From Lutibacter sp. A80 (GTDB taxonomy: Bacteria; Bacteroidota; Bacteroidia; Flavobacteriales; Flavobacteriaceae), in NCBI RefSeq assembly GCF_022429645.1, contig NZ_CP092480.1:3578501-3642500 (forward strand): a DNA stretch of 64,000 nucleotides, written 5' to 3'. A model generated the notes under the pieces. It had not been told where the DNA came from, ran no database searches, and saw only the letters and a list, made by a program, of their open reading frames with translations. The translations under genes and the position numbers were made by a program. Numbering within the stretch: position 1 is the stretch's first letter; the number at the start of each line of letters is the position of its first letter. Positions 27,711-36,859 of the stretch are shown in pieces.

Positions 27711-28786
27711 AAGTACTACAAGTTATAAATAGTTTACATACCGGAGGTGCTGAAAAATTATTGTTAGAAAGTATTCCTTTGTATGTAAAGCAAGGAATTA
27801 AAATGGATATTTTATTATTAAATGGTTCTGAAACTCCTTTTTTAACAGCTTTAAAAAAGCAAGAATGTTGTCGCATATTTAGTATAGGGAAGGGATGGGT
27901 TTACAATCCTTTTTTAATTCTTAAAATAATTCTATATTTAAAGCATTATGATGTAGTGCATGTACACTTGTTTCCTGCCTTATATTTTGTTGCATTGGCA
28001 AAAATAATGTCATTTTCAAAAGTTAAATTCGTTTATACAGAGCATAATACAAATAATAAGCGTCGTAGGTTTTATGTTTTTAAATTAATTGATAGAATTA
28101 TTTACGAGAATTATAAAAAAATAATTACGATATCAAATGATGTTGAATTGAGTTTAAAAAAACATTTAAAAACTAGAAAGTCTAAATTTATAAGAATTCA
28201 AAATGGGGTAAATTTTCAAAAGTTTAGTAAAGTAAATGCATATAAATGTAGTGACTTTTTTTCGATAGAAGATAAAATCTTAATCCAAGTTTCTAGTTTT
28301 ACTCATCAAAAAGATCAAGTAACATTAATAAAAAGTTTAACAGCATTACCGGAGCAGGTAAAATTATTATTGGTAGGTGAAGGAGAGTTAAAAGAAAGGA
28401 GTGAAGTGTTAGTCCAAAAGTTGAAATTAACTACAAGGGTAAAATTTTTAGGCATAAGAATGGATGTGCCACAACTTTTAAAAACAGCTGATATTTGTAT
28501 TTTAAGTTCAAAATGGGAAGGTTTTGGTCTTGTAGCTGTTGAAGGTATGTCGTGTGGTAAACCATTAATAGCTACAAATGTGCCAGGTTTAAATCAAATA
28601 GTTAAAGGAGCAGGTTTATTATTTCCTGTTGGCGATGAAAAGGTTTTGGCAAAACACATTATGGATTTGTTGCATACTAAAAATTATTATAATAAAGTTG
28701 CAAATGCTTGTTTAGAACGTTCTAAAAAATATGATATTGAACTAATGGTAAATAAACATATTGCATTGTATAATTCATTAATTTAA
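27707..28786 (+). CDS. Family 4 glycosyltransferase
   Basis: A 359-residue GT-B enzyme: VLQVINSLHTGGAEKLLLES at the start, YTEHNTNNKRR in the acceptor domain, LIQVSSFTHQKDQVTLIKSL (about residue 190), and SSKWEGFGLVAVEGMSCGKP (about 265) carrying the donor-site glutamates. Its length and motifs are standard for the family. The substrate is unknown. Confidence 0.9.
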   Translation: MKVLQVINSLHTGGAEKLLLESIPLYVKQGIKMDILLLNGSETPFLTALKKQECCRIFSIGKGWVYNPFLILKIILYLKHYDVVHVHLFPALYFVALAKIMSFSKVKFVYTEHNTNNKRRRFYVFKLIDRIIYENYKKIITISNDVELSLKKHLKTRKSKFIRIQNGVNFQKFSKVNAYKCSDFFSIEDKILIQVSSFTHQKDQVTLIKSLTALPEQVKLLLVGEGELKERSEVLVQKLKLTTRVKFLGIRMDVPQLLKTADICILSSKWEGFGLVAVEGMSCGKPLIATNVPGLNQIVKGAGLLFPVGDEKVLAKHIMDLLHTKNYYNKVANACLERSKKYDIELMVNKHIALYNSLI

Positions 28787-28792
28787 AATCCA

Positions 28793-30028
28793 TTGAAATT
28801 AAAAAGTCTATATAATTTCTTAGAAAATGTCTTTTCTTTATTTTCAGTGAAAGTAATAGATTTGGCCATTGCTATATGGTTAATTCCGTATTTAATTTTA
28901 AAAGTAGGAATACAAAACTATGGTTTGTATGCTTTTGCAATTGCTTTAATGTTCTTTTTTATGAATATCTCTAATTATGGTTTCGATTTGGTTGCTGTAA
29001 GAACATTAGCAAAAGAAACAACTAAAAACAATAAGCACATCAATACAATTTTTAATGAAGTGCTATCGGTTAAAATCTATATCATTGGTTTTTTATTGTT
29101 GGTATTACTGCTCTTAAATTTAGTACAGCCAAGTTTTAGAGCCCATAGCATACTCTACCTTTTCGCTTCTTTTTTATTGCTTAGCGATTTGTTTTCTTTA
29201 CGGTGGTTTTTTATTGGTGTAGAAAAAATGAAATTTTTACCCGTTATAAACTTGTTAGCAACACTTATTTATGCATTGCTGGTGCTTTTATTTATTAAGC
29301 AACCTACAGATTATATTTATATTATTTTATTTGAAGCCATTGGTTTAATTGTAGCAGGTGTAATTAGCTTTTCGTATGTGTTAAATGAATACCAGTTAAC
29401 AATTAAGTTGCTGCCTTTTAAAAAAGTAATGCGCTATGTCTATCTTAACTTTAGTTCCTTTATTAATTTATTTGTACCTTCTGTACTTTCAAATGTAGCG
29501 GTATTGTTGGTGGGCTTTTTTAGTATTTCTACCCATGTAAGTTTTATGCAATTGGCTGTTAAATTTTCAAATGCTTTTGCTACGCTAAATGCTATTTTAG
29601 CAAAGGTGTTTTATCCTATTGTAAACAGAAATAAAGAGGTAATGAAAACATCGTTTACGGTGCTACTAATTACAGGAGTTTTATTATCGCTTGCTATGTT
29701 TTTTAGTGCAGATTATTTAATAGCACCTTGGTTAAAGTTAGAAAGTGAAGCAGCGATATTACAAGTAATACAGATTATTAAAATACTGAGTCCTACACCT
29801 TTTTTAATGTCGCTTATTGCTGCATTTGGTGTAAATGGTTTGTTGGTATTAGAAAAAGATAAATTATTTGGTAAAATTACAATTATTACTACGCTTATAG
29901 GTGTAGTAGTAGGAGTGGTTTTATTGGTGAATAATAATTATTTAGGTGGGGCATTATTTTTATTAACTGCCAGAGGATTGTATGCCTTAGCTTCCTATAT
30001 ATTGTTTAAAAAGACTAAAAAATATTAA
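28793..30028 (+). CDS. Oligosaccharide flippase (Wzx, MOP superfamily)
   Basis: The 411-residue protein has about 12 transmembrane segments and the polysaccharide-flippase look: an opening helix with FSLFSVKVIDLAIAIWLIPY, then a conserved NYGFDLVAVRTLAKE segment near residue 62. It should flip lipid-linked repeat units to the periplasmic side. The only start that keeps the first membrane helix is TTG at 28793; the next in-frame ATG would delete two helices. It is 6 bases after the preceding stop and 3 bases before a second TTG-started membrane protein. Confidence 0.85.
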   Translation: MKLKSLYNFLENVFSLFSVKVIDLAIAIWLIPYLILKVGIQNYGLYAFAIALMFFFMNISNYGFDLVAVRTLAKETTKNNKHINTIFNEVLSVKIYIIGFLLLVLLLLNLVQPSFRAHSILYLFASFLLLSDLFSLRWFFIGVEKMKFLPVINLLATLIYALLVLLFIKQPTDYIYIILFEAIGLIVAGVISFSYVLNEYQLTIKLLPFKKVMRYVYLNFSSFINLFVPSVLSNVAVLLVGFFSISTHVSFMQLAVKFSNAFATLNAILAKVFYPIVNRNKEVMKTSFTVLLITGVLLSLAMFFSADYLIAPWLKLESEAAILQVIQIIKILSPTPFLMSLIAAFGVNGLLVLEKDKLFGKITIITTLIGVVVGVVLLVNNNYLGGALFLLTARGLYALASYILFKKTKKY

Positions 30029-30031
30029 ATT

Positions 30032-31381
30032 TTGAAATCTATTATTTTAAATTTTAATAAAAGTGTTGTTTTGGTATTGTTACTTGCTTTAATGTCTGCA
30101 ATTATCATATTTTCCAATACAGGTACTCAATACAGCTTTAAGGTGTTGTTATTGTTTTTTACAATAAGCACCATGGCTTTGTATGGAGTTTTTTTGTTGA
30201 AAGATCAAGTAGCTTTTAGCTTAAATAAAACATTCAATATCTTTTATTATTTCTTTTTTGGTTTGGCGCCTGCAGTACAGTATAAATTTGAAAATTCATT
30301 TTTTAATGCACCTAAATTCAACGATTCAGATTATTTAAAGACAGGTTGTATATTACTAGTTATTTTATTAGTGTATTTAATAGGCTACAATCTATGTTAT
30401 AGGTTTTTTGAAAAACTAACACTAAAAAAAGAGACTTTATTTAAGCAGAAAGAAGCATTGTGGTGGTATTATTTAGTAGCTATTGGAGCTTTTGTTTTAA
30501 CCGTACTGATTGTAAAATTTAATTTTGAAGTTTTATTTTTAAGACCTCCAGCTAATTTTCTAAAAATAAATACAAATTTTGGGTTGATTGGTTATTCAAT
30601 ATTATTAATTGTTAGGGCAGTTCCTATAATTGTATTGTTGCGCTATATATTAATTGATGGTTGTAATCGAAAACATATAGTTATACTTGGTGTTATAGCG
30701 TTACTTACGGCATTTCCATTTTCATTGTCAAGGGGTATTGCCGCAGCTTATTATATTCCTTTTTTTGTGTTGTTATATCCCATACGGAAATCAAAATATG
30801 CGTATGCTGTCAGTTACTTTATAGGTGTGTTTTTAATTTTTCCCTTATTAAATGTTTTTAGAAATTCAAATAGTGGATTTTCTTATGGTATAGCAGCGTT
30901 TAAAACAGGACATTTTGATGCTTTTCAAAATTTTTCATTATTAATTAAAGAAGATATTATTACAGGTGGAAGGCAATTAATTGGAGCGCTATTATTTTTT
31001 GTACAAGAAACTACTTGGTCATCTAAGCCTCCAGGAACAGGAACTTTATTAGCAACAAGCTTAAATTTTAATCATACCAATGTGGCTATGCCTTATTTTG
31101 GAGAAGGCTATGCTAATTTTGGGTATTTTGGTATTGGATTATTTTTAGTGCTTATTGTAATTTTAAACGCTTACTTAGATACAAGCTATCGGCATAAAAA
31201 ACAAACATTGTTTTTAAAAATAGGCTATTTGTTTTTATTGGGTTTTGAGTTTTATTTGTTGAGAGGTGATTTAAGTAGTTCAGTAAAAAAAGGAGTAAGT
31301 TTTTTGTTAGCATTAATTTTAGTTCATTTTTATATAAAAATAATACGAAAAATAACGGAAACAATTTTCAATAAAATTTAA
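30032..31381 (+). CDS. O-antigen/oligosaccharide repeat-unit polymerase-like membrane protein (Wzy-like)
   Basis: The 449-residue protein has about 12 membrane segments and a central periplasmic stretch with FPFSLSRGIAAAYYIPFFVL (about residue 228) and FRNSNSGFSYG (about 275). A TSLNFNHTNVAMPYFGEGYA stretch follows near residue 345, consistent with Wzy-type repeat-unit polymerases. The start is TTG at 30032. Together with the flippase directly upstream it completes a Wzx/Wzy pathway. Polymerase families are divergent, so the exact family is uncertain. Confidence 0.75.
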   Translation: MKSIILNFNKSVVLVLLLALMSAIIIFSNTGTQYSFKVLLLFFTISTMALYGVFLLKDQVAFSLNKTFNIFYYFFFGLAPAVQYKFENSFFNAPKFNDSDYLKTGCILLVILLVYLIGYNLCYRFFEKLTLKKETLFKQKEALWWYYLVAIGAFVLTVLIVKFNFEVLFLRPPANFLKINTNFGLIGYSILLIVRAVPIIVLLRYILIDGCNRKHIVILGVIALLTAFPFSLSRGIAAAYYIPFFVLLYPIRKSKYAYAVSYFIGVFLIFPLLNVFRNSNSGFSYGIAAFKTGHFDAFQNFSLLIKEDIITGGRQLIGALLFFVQETTWSSKPPGTGTLLATSLNFNHTNVAMPYFGEGYANFGYFGIGLFLVLIVILNAYLDTSYRHKKQTLFLKIGYLFLLGFEFYLLRGDLSSSVKKGVSFLLALILVHFYIKIIRKITETIFNKI

Positions 31382-31383
31382 AA

Positions 31384-32553
31384 ATGAAAAAGAAGTTAAT
31401 TAGAATTACAACAGTTCCACTTTCTTTAAAAATATTATTGAAGGGGCAGCATCGCTTTATGTCGCAATTTTATAAGGTGCTTGGTGTTTCTTCTCGTGGT
31501 TCAGACCTACAAGAAGTAGCAACTAAAGAAGGTATTGCTGTTGCTGAGGTTGAAATGACCCGTACTATTGCGCCCTTAAAAGATCTGGTTTCTTTGTGGA
31601 ATTTTTATAAGCTTTGTAAAAAAGAACAACCTTTTATAGTACATTCACATACGCCAAAAGCTGGAATTATTGGTATGTTAGGCGCAAAGTTGGCAGGCGT
31701 ACCACATAGATTGCATACCGTTGCAGGAATGCCGTTGTTAGAAGCTACAGGTTTTAAACGTACACTTTTAAATATTGTTGAAAAACTAACTTATAGTTGT
31801 GCTACAAAAGTATATCCGAATTCAAAAGGTTTAGAAAAAATTATAAAAGCAGAAAAGTTTGCTAAAACTGAAAAACTAAAGGTGTTAGCCAATGGGAGTT
31901 CAAATGGAATAGATACTTCATATTTTAATAACGAGCACTTTACAAGTTCACAAAATGAAGCTTTAAAGCAACAATTAGGCATTGAAAAAAACGCCATTGT
32001 ATTTATTTTTGTGGGCAGGTTGGTAGGCGATAAAGGAATTAATGAGTTGGTAGCAGCGTTTAAAGAGTTGTCCGTTGACAGTCAGCAAGCAACAAGCAAC
32101 AAGCAACACCCAAAATTATTATTGGTAGGTCCTTTAGAAACAGCTTTAGATCCGTTATTGGAAGAAACGCAACAAGAAATTTTAAATAATAAAAATATAA
32201 TATCAGTAGGTTGGCAACACGATGTACGTCCGTATTTTGCTATTTCCAATGTATTGGTGTTTCCAAGCTATAGAGAAGGTTTTCCAAATGTAGTGCTTCA
32301 AGCTGGTGCTATGGCATTACCAAGTATAGTGACTAATATTAATGGCTGTAATGAAATTATTGAAGAAGGTAAAAATGGTTGGATTATTCCAGTAAAAGAT
32401 AAAGACGCTATTTTAAAAGCAATGCAGCATTGTTTAGTAAATGAAGCTAGTTTTAATATAATAAAATCCAATGCTAGAAAAATGGTTGAAACTAGGTATG
32501 AACAACAAGTGGTTTGGAATGCTTTATTAGAAGAGTATGAAGGGTTGGTTTAG
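31384..32553 (+). CDS. Family 4 glycosyltransferase (last gene of main cluster)
   Basis: The 389-residue GT-B enzyme belongs to a group common near PglC-type initiators in Bacteroidota. It has VHSHTPKAGIIGMLGAKLAG (about residue 85), VFVGRLVGDKGINELVAAFK (about 208) and PSYREGFPNVVLQAGAMALP (about 297). It probably adds the second sugar to the lipid-linked primer; that is inference from family. An in-frame insert of three heptanucleotide repeats (32087-32107) encodes a Gln/Ala/Ser/Asn patch (SQQATSNKQ) at about residue 235. It is followed directly by a repeat island. Confidence 0.88.
   Translation: MKKKLIRITTVPLSLKILLKGQHRFMSQFYKVLGVSSRGSDLQEVATKEGIAVAEVEMTRTIAPLKDLVSLWNFYKLCKKEQPFIVHSHTPKAGIIGMLGAKLAGVPHRLHTVAGMPLLEATGFKRTLLNIVEKLTYSCATKVYPNSKGLEKIIKAEKFAKTEKLKVLANGSSNGIDTSYFNNEHFTSSQNEALKQQLGIEKNAIVFIFVGRLVGDKGINELVAAFKELSVDSQQATSNKQHPKLLLVGPLETALDPLLEETQQEILNNKNIISVGWQHDVRPYFAISNVLVFPSYREGFPNVVLQAGAMALPSIVTNINGCNEIIEEGKNGWIIPVKDKDAILKAMQHCLVNEASFNIIKSNARKMVETRYEQQVVWNALLEEYEGLV
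32087..32107 (+). repeat. Three tandem AAGCAAC heptamers inside a glycosyltransferase gene
   Basis: AAGCAAC occurs at 32087-32093, 32094-32100 and 32101-32107. Three units equal 21 bases, so the frame is kept; a gain or loss of one unit would shift it. Confidence 0.85.
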
Positions 32554-32569
32554 AGGTTGTTTTGCAAAT

Positions 32570-34015
32570 GTTATTGTGAGAGCGTGTTTGTAGTGTACGT
32601 CATGCTGAATTTATTTCAGCATCTGTCACAATCAAACCAAAATCATGCTTCTAGTAAACATCATAAGATCCTGAATCAATTCTGCCTATCGGCAGGTTCA
32701 GGATGACGTTACTTAAAAACTAAGTCAAAATAAAATCGTCATGCTGAACTTGATTCAGCATCTGCCACAAGTAAACCTAAATCATGTTTCTAGTTAACAT
32801 CATAAGATCCCGAATCTAGTTCGGGATGACGTTCTTTTAATTCGTCATGCTGAACTCGTTTCAGCATCTGTCACAATCAAACCTAAATCATGCTTCTAGT
32901 AAACATCATAAGATCCTGAATCAATTCTGCCTATCGGCAGGTTCAGGATGACGTTACTTAAAAACTAAGTCAAAATAAAACCGTCATGCTGAACTTGATT
33001 CAGCATCTGCCACAAGTAAACCTTAATCATGTTTCTAGTTAACATCATGAGATCCCGAAATCGAAGATTCAGCGGAGCTAAACAAGTTCGGGATGACAGT
33101 CTTTCACTTCGTCATGCTGAACTTGATTACTTACTATATTTTTTTGTTTTATTGCTGGAGTTCGTGAACCTGCTGTTTCAGCATCTTTCATCTGTTTGTT
33201 ACGTCCGTTATGCTGAATTTATTTCAGCATCTGCCACAATCAAACCTAAATCATGTTTCTAGTAAACATCATAAGGTCCTGAAATCGAAGATTCAGCGGA
33301 GCTAAACAAGTTCGGGATAACGGTTGCCAATAGCTTACAAGAAACTTTATGACTTTATAACTTTTTCATAATTCAAAATATAGATGTCATTCCTGCCTTT
33401 CGACTCCGCTCAAGATAAACTCCGGCAGGAATCCATACTCAGCTTCTGAAAACTAACAAGTTTATAAATTAAAAGTGTTATTTTATGTATTAGAATTCGT
33501 GAATCTATGGTTTCAGTAGCTTTACCAAATTAAATCAAATTACTCGTTCATTTTTTCCATCGATGAAAAACGAACCAAAAAATCTAGGCTTACGAAACTG
33601 TATCTAAATATTTTGTTCAACATCTAAATTTTAGGAACTCGCCTTTAAAAAATTTAGTAAGCTAGTATAATTGGTTTGGCTCAAACAGCCTAAAATTTTA
33701 CGATGTCTTCACGTCATATTTTACGATACACCTTCGATATGCCGGGTTAAACTTTCGATTAAAATAATGTTATGCTGAACTTGATTACTTACTATATTTT
33801 TTTATTTTATTGCTGGAGTTCGTGAACCTACGGTTTCAGCATCTTTCATCTGTTTGTTACGTACGTCATGCTGAACTTGATTCAGCATCTGCCACAAGTA
33901 AACCTAAATCATGCTTCTAGTAAACATCATGAGATCCCGAACCAAGTTCGGGATGACGGTCTTTTAATTCGTCATGTTGAACTCGATTACTCACTATTCC
34001 TTTTTATTTTAATAT
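32570..34015. repeat. Intergenic repeat island C (gene-free)
   Basis: About 1.45 kb of the shared modules: ATGCTGAA...TTCAGCAT hairpins (about 32601, 32740, 32846, 32985), CCTGAA or CCCGAA stems whose loops hold other modules (CTGCCTATCGGCAG at about 32688 and 32934; ATTCAGCGGAGCTAA at about 33066 and 33290), and a GTCATTCCTGCC...GGCAGGAATCC unit whose loop is filled by another sequence (33386-33433). It also contains long-element copy 2. Apparent frames such as the one at 33029-33262 are products of these repeats. Confidence 0.85.
33575..33755 (+). repeat. Long conserved intergenic element, copy 2
   Basis: Near-identical to copy 3 over its full length. It is preceded by CATTTTTTCCATCGATGAAA and followed by CGATTAAAATAATGTTATGC, context shared with copies 3 and 4. 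Confidence 0.87.
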
Positions 34016-34056
34016 AGCAAAATCCATATAAAACCCCTAAATTTACCTCAAAAAAA

Positions 34057-34662
34057 GTGTACAAAACATACTTTAAAAGAATACTAGACAGCATACTTGC
34101 ATTTATCGGATTGCTAGTGTTATCCCCAATTTTAGTAGTTATTGTAGTGTTGTTAGCACTTGCTAATAAGGGAAAACCATTTTTTTTTCAAGTACGTCCT
34201 GGATTAAACGAGCGGTTGTTTAAAATAATTAAGTTTAAAACAATGACCGATAAAAAAGATAACTCAGGTAAATTATTACCCGATAAAGAGCGTTTAACTA
34301 AAATAGGTAGTTTTGTACGTAAAACATCGTTAGATGAATTGCCACAGCTGATAAATGTATTAAAAGGAGATATGAGTTTAATAGGGCCTAGACCCTTATT
34401 GCCAGAATACTTACCTTTATACTCGAACGAACAAAAAAAGCGTCATCAGGTAAAGCCAGGAATTACAGGTTGGGCACAAGTAAATGGTAGAAATGCTATT
34501 AGTTGGCAGCAAAAATTTGAATATGATGTTTGGTATGTGAGGCATTTAAGTTTTAAATTAGATGTGAAAATTGTAATAAAAACAATTAAAAAAGTAATAA
34601 AATCTGAAGGTGTTAATGCGAGCTCAACCGTAGCAATGAGCCGATTTAAAGGAAACAATTAG
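34057..34662 (+). CDS. pglC: Initiating sugar-phosphate transferase (PglC/bacterial sugar transferase family)
   Basis: The short 201-residue form of the bacterial sugar transferase family moves a sugar-1-phosphate from a UDP-sugar onto undecaprenyl phosphate and so starts repeat-unit assembly. It has one N-terminal re-entrant hydrophobic segment (about 11-33). The catalytic block follows: KFKTMTDKK (about 67), KTSLDELPQLINVLKGDMSL (about 90), GPRPLLPEYLPLY and KPGITGWAQVNGR (about 133). The start is GTG at 34057, giving the family-typical MYKTYFKRILD opening; no ATG fits. It sits between two repeat islands with its acetyltransferase partner, apart from the main cluster it most likely serves. 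The symbol is by family. Confidence 0.88.
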   Translation: MYKTYFKRILDSILAFIGLLVLSPILVVIVVLLALANKGKPFFFQVRPGLNERLFKIIKFKTMTDKKDNSGKLLPDKERLTKIGSFVRKTSLDELPQLINVLKGDMSLIGPRPLLPEYLPLYSNEQKKRHQVKPGITGWAQVNGRNAISWQQKFEYDVWYVRHLSFKLDVKIVIKTIKKVIKSEGVNASSTVAMSRFKGNN

Positions 34663-34664
34663 TT

Positions 34665-35261
34665 ATGTATTTATATGGAGCAAGTGGTCATTGTAAAGTG
34701 ATAATCGATAGTATAGAATCTTCAACGTTAAAAAAAATTGATGGTATTTTTGATGATAATACAACCATAAAAGAATTGTTATCGATACCCGTTTTTGATT
34801 ATGATACTTTTGATAAAGAATTGATTGATGAGTTAATTGTAAGTGTTGGTATTAATAGCGTTAGAAAGTTTATAGTCCAAAAATTACAAGCTAATTATGG
34901 TACTGTAATACATTCAAAAGCTCATGTTTCTAAATATGCTTTTATTGATAAAGGGACTGTTATTATGGCTAATGCAGCGGTAAATGCAGCAGCTAAAATA
35001 GGAAAACATTGTATTGTTAACACGGGTGCTATTGTAGAACATGATTGTGAATTGGAAGATTTTGTACATATTTCTCCAAATGCCTCTTTAGCAGGAAATG
35101 TAAAAATAGGAGAGGGCACTCATATTGGTATAGGCGCACAAGTTATTCAAGGAATTACTATTGGGAAATGGGTTACTATTGGAGCTGGAACTGTTGTTAT
35201 TAGAGATATTCCCGATAATGGCTTGTATGTTGGGAATCCTGCTCGGGAAATTAAGAAGTAG
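34665..35261 (+). CDS. pglD: UDP-amino-sugar N-acetyltransferase-like protein (PglD/NeuD family)
   Basis: The 198-residue protein begins MYLYGASGHCKVIIDSIES, the PglD N-terminal Rossmann motif. It has a beta-helix with the catalytic-type histidine in GAIVEHDCELEDFVHISPNA (about residue 125) and the ending VVIRDIPDNGLYVGNPAREI. Known PglD acetylates UDP-4-amino sugars in bacillosamine synthesis. It lies 2 bases after the pglC-like gene. The matching aminotransferase is not here; the closest candidate is at 13392. It is a paralogue of the protein encoded at 14462. The symbol is by family. Confidence 0.85.
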   Translation: MYLYGASGHCKVIIDSIESSTLKKIDGIFDDNTTIKELLSIPVFDYDTFDKELIDELIVSVGINSVRKFIVQKLQANYGTVIHSKAHVSKYAFIDKGTVIMANAAVNAAAKIGKHCIVNTGAIVEHDCELEDFVHISPNASLAGNVKIGEGTHIGIGAQVIQGITIGKWVTIGAGTVVIRDIPDNGLYVGNPAREIKK

Positions 35262-36185
35262 GAGTAACTCGTCATTGCGAGAGCGTGTTTGTAATGTAAT
35301 GAAAAACACAACTGCGGCAATCTGTTACTTAAAATCTTAATTGGAATAAAACCGTCATGCTGAACTTGGTTACTCATTATGCTGTTTTATTTTATTACTA
35401 GAGTTCGTGAACCTGCGGTTTCAGCATCTTTCATCTGTTTGTAGTGTACATCATGCTGAACTTGATTCAGCATCTGCCACAATCAAACCTAAATCATGCT
35501 TCTAGTTAACATCATAAGATCCCGAAATCGAAGATTCAGCGGAGCTAATCGAGTTCGGGATGACGGATGGAACTCATTTGTTCATTTTTCCATCGATGAA
35601 AAACGAACCAAAAAAATCTAGGCTTACGAAACTGTATCTAAATATTTTGTTCAACATCTAAATTTTAGGAACTCGCCTTTAAAAAATTTAGTAAGCTAGT
35701 ATAATTGGTTTGGCTCAAACAGCCTAAAATTTTACGATGTCTTCACGTCATATTTTACGATACACCTTCGATATGCCGGGTTAAACTTTCGATTAAAATA
35801 ATGTTATGCTGAACTCGTTTACTCACTATGCTGTTTTATTTTATTGCTGGAGTTCGTGAACCTTCGGTTTCAGTAGCTGTTTGTTACGTCCGTCATGCTG
35901 AACTTGATTCAGCATCTGCCACAAGTAAACCTAAATCATGCTTTTAGCTAACATCATGAGATCCTGAAATCGGAGATTCAGCGGAGCTAATCAATTCTGC
36001 CTGTCGGCAGGTTCAGGATGACGTTACTTAAAAACTAAGTCAAAATAAAACCGTCATGCTGAACTTGATTCAGTATCTGCCACAAGTAAACCTAAATCAT
36101 GTTTCTAGTTAACATCATGAGATCCCGAACCAAGTTCGGGATGACGGTCTTTTAATTCATTAAGCTAAACTCGAGTAATCACAGA
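35262..36185. repeat. Intergenic repeat island D (gene-free)
   Basis: The shared modules recur: the ATTGCGAG...GCAATCTG unit at 35270-35324, ATGCTGAA...TTCAGCAT hairpins (about 35452, 35893, 36055), CCCGAA/TTCGGG stems with an ATTCAGCGGAGCTAA loop insert (about 35521-35564) and a double-insert variant (about 35963-36020), plus long-element copy 3. Confidence 0.85.
35608..35789 (+). repeat. Long conserved intergenic element, copy 3
   Basis: Same length, orientation and flanks as copy 2. One extra A is present in the run following CC. Confidence 0.87.
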
Positions 36186-36198
36186 ATTTAACATCAAG

Positions 36199-36229
36199 TT
36201 GCGATACCAATTAAATAAATGTATTTTTG
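36199..36229 (+). promoter_or_regulatory. Bacteroidota-type promoter for the phnA-like gene
   Basis: TATTTTTG at 36222-36229 matches TAnnTTTG, with TTG at 36199-36201 and a 20-base spacer. The chosen start codon is about 20 bases downstream. Confidence 0.6.
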
Positions 36230-36248
36230 CAATTCTAAAAAATTAAGT

Positions 36249-36815
36249 ATGAGTTTAACAAAAGAATTAGAAAAGCGTAGCGGTGCTAAATGTGAATTGT
36301 GTGGAGCAACAGAAGATTTAAATGTTTTTGAAGTAGCACCATCAAAAGAAAGTATTGCTGCTTGTAAAGTGTGTATAGATCAAATTGAAAATCCAGATAC
36401 TGTAGATGTAAACCATTGGCGTTGTTTAAACGATAGTATGTGGAGTGAAGTTCCAGCTGTTCAGGTTGTTGCTTGGAGAATGTTAACACAATTACGTGCA
36501 GAAGGTTGGCCTCAAGATTTATTGGATATGATGTATTTAGATGAAGAAACTCTAGAATGGGCTAAAGCAACAGGTATTGGTGAGGAAGAAGATGAAAATA
36601 AGGTAGTGCATAGAGATGTAAATGGTGTGGTTTTACAAGCAGGAGATTCTGTGGTTTTAATAAAAGATTTAAAAGTAAAAGGGTCTAGTATGGTTGCCAA
36701 ACAAGGAACAGCTGTACGTAGAATTTCATTAGATCGTGATAATGAAAAATATATTGAGGGTAAAGTAGGGCCTACTCAAATAGTAATCATTACAGATTAT
36801 GTAAAGAAAATATAA
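36249..36815 (+). CDS. PhnA/YjdM-family zinc-ribbon protein
   Basis: The 188-residue protein has an N-terminal zinc-ribbon (CELCGATEDL at about residue 14 and CKVCID at about 39) and the PhnA C-terminal domain (VHRDVNGVVLQAGDSVVLIK...IEGKVGPTQIVIITDYVKKI). Despite the name, members are not shown to act in phosphonate breakdown, and their role is unknown. ATG 36249 is chosen because MSLTKELEKRSG is the conserved start. An upstream in-frame ATG (36219) overlaps the promoter -7 box at 36222-36229. It is a single gene between repeats. Confidence 0.88.
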   Translation: MSLTKELEKRSGAKCELCGATEDLNVFEVAPSKESIAACKVCIDQIENPDTVDVNHWRCLNDSMWSEVPAVQVVAWRMLTQLRAEGWPQDLLDMMYLDEETLEWAKATGIGEEEDENKVVHRDVNGVVLQAGDSVVLIKDLKVKGSSMVAKQGTAVRRISLDRDNEKYIEGKVGPTQIVIITDYVKKI

Positions 36816-36859
36816 TAGCGATAAGAAGTTATTCTAAGTAAAAGCTGTTTAAAAGGTAA

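Noticed and set aside
33029-33262. Short open frames inside repeat islands (also 8588-8794, 10239-10421, 39410-39619)
   Set aside because: They consist wholly of repeat modules read through, with no conserved protein features.
36219-36248. Upstream ATG as start of the phnA-like gene
   Set aside because: It overlaps the promoter -7 box at 36222-36229 and adds ten unconserved residues.
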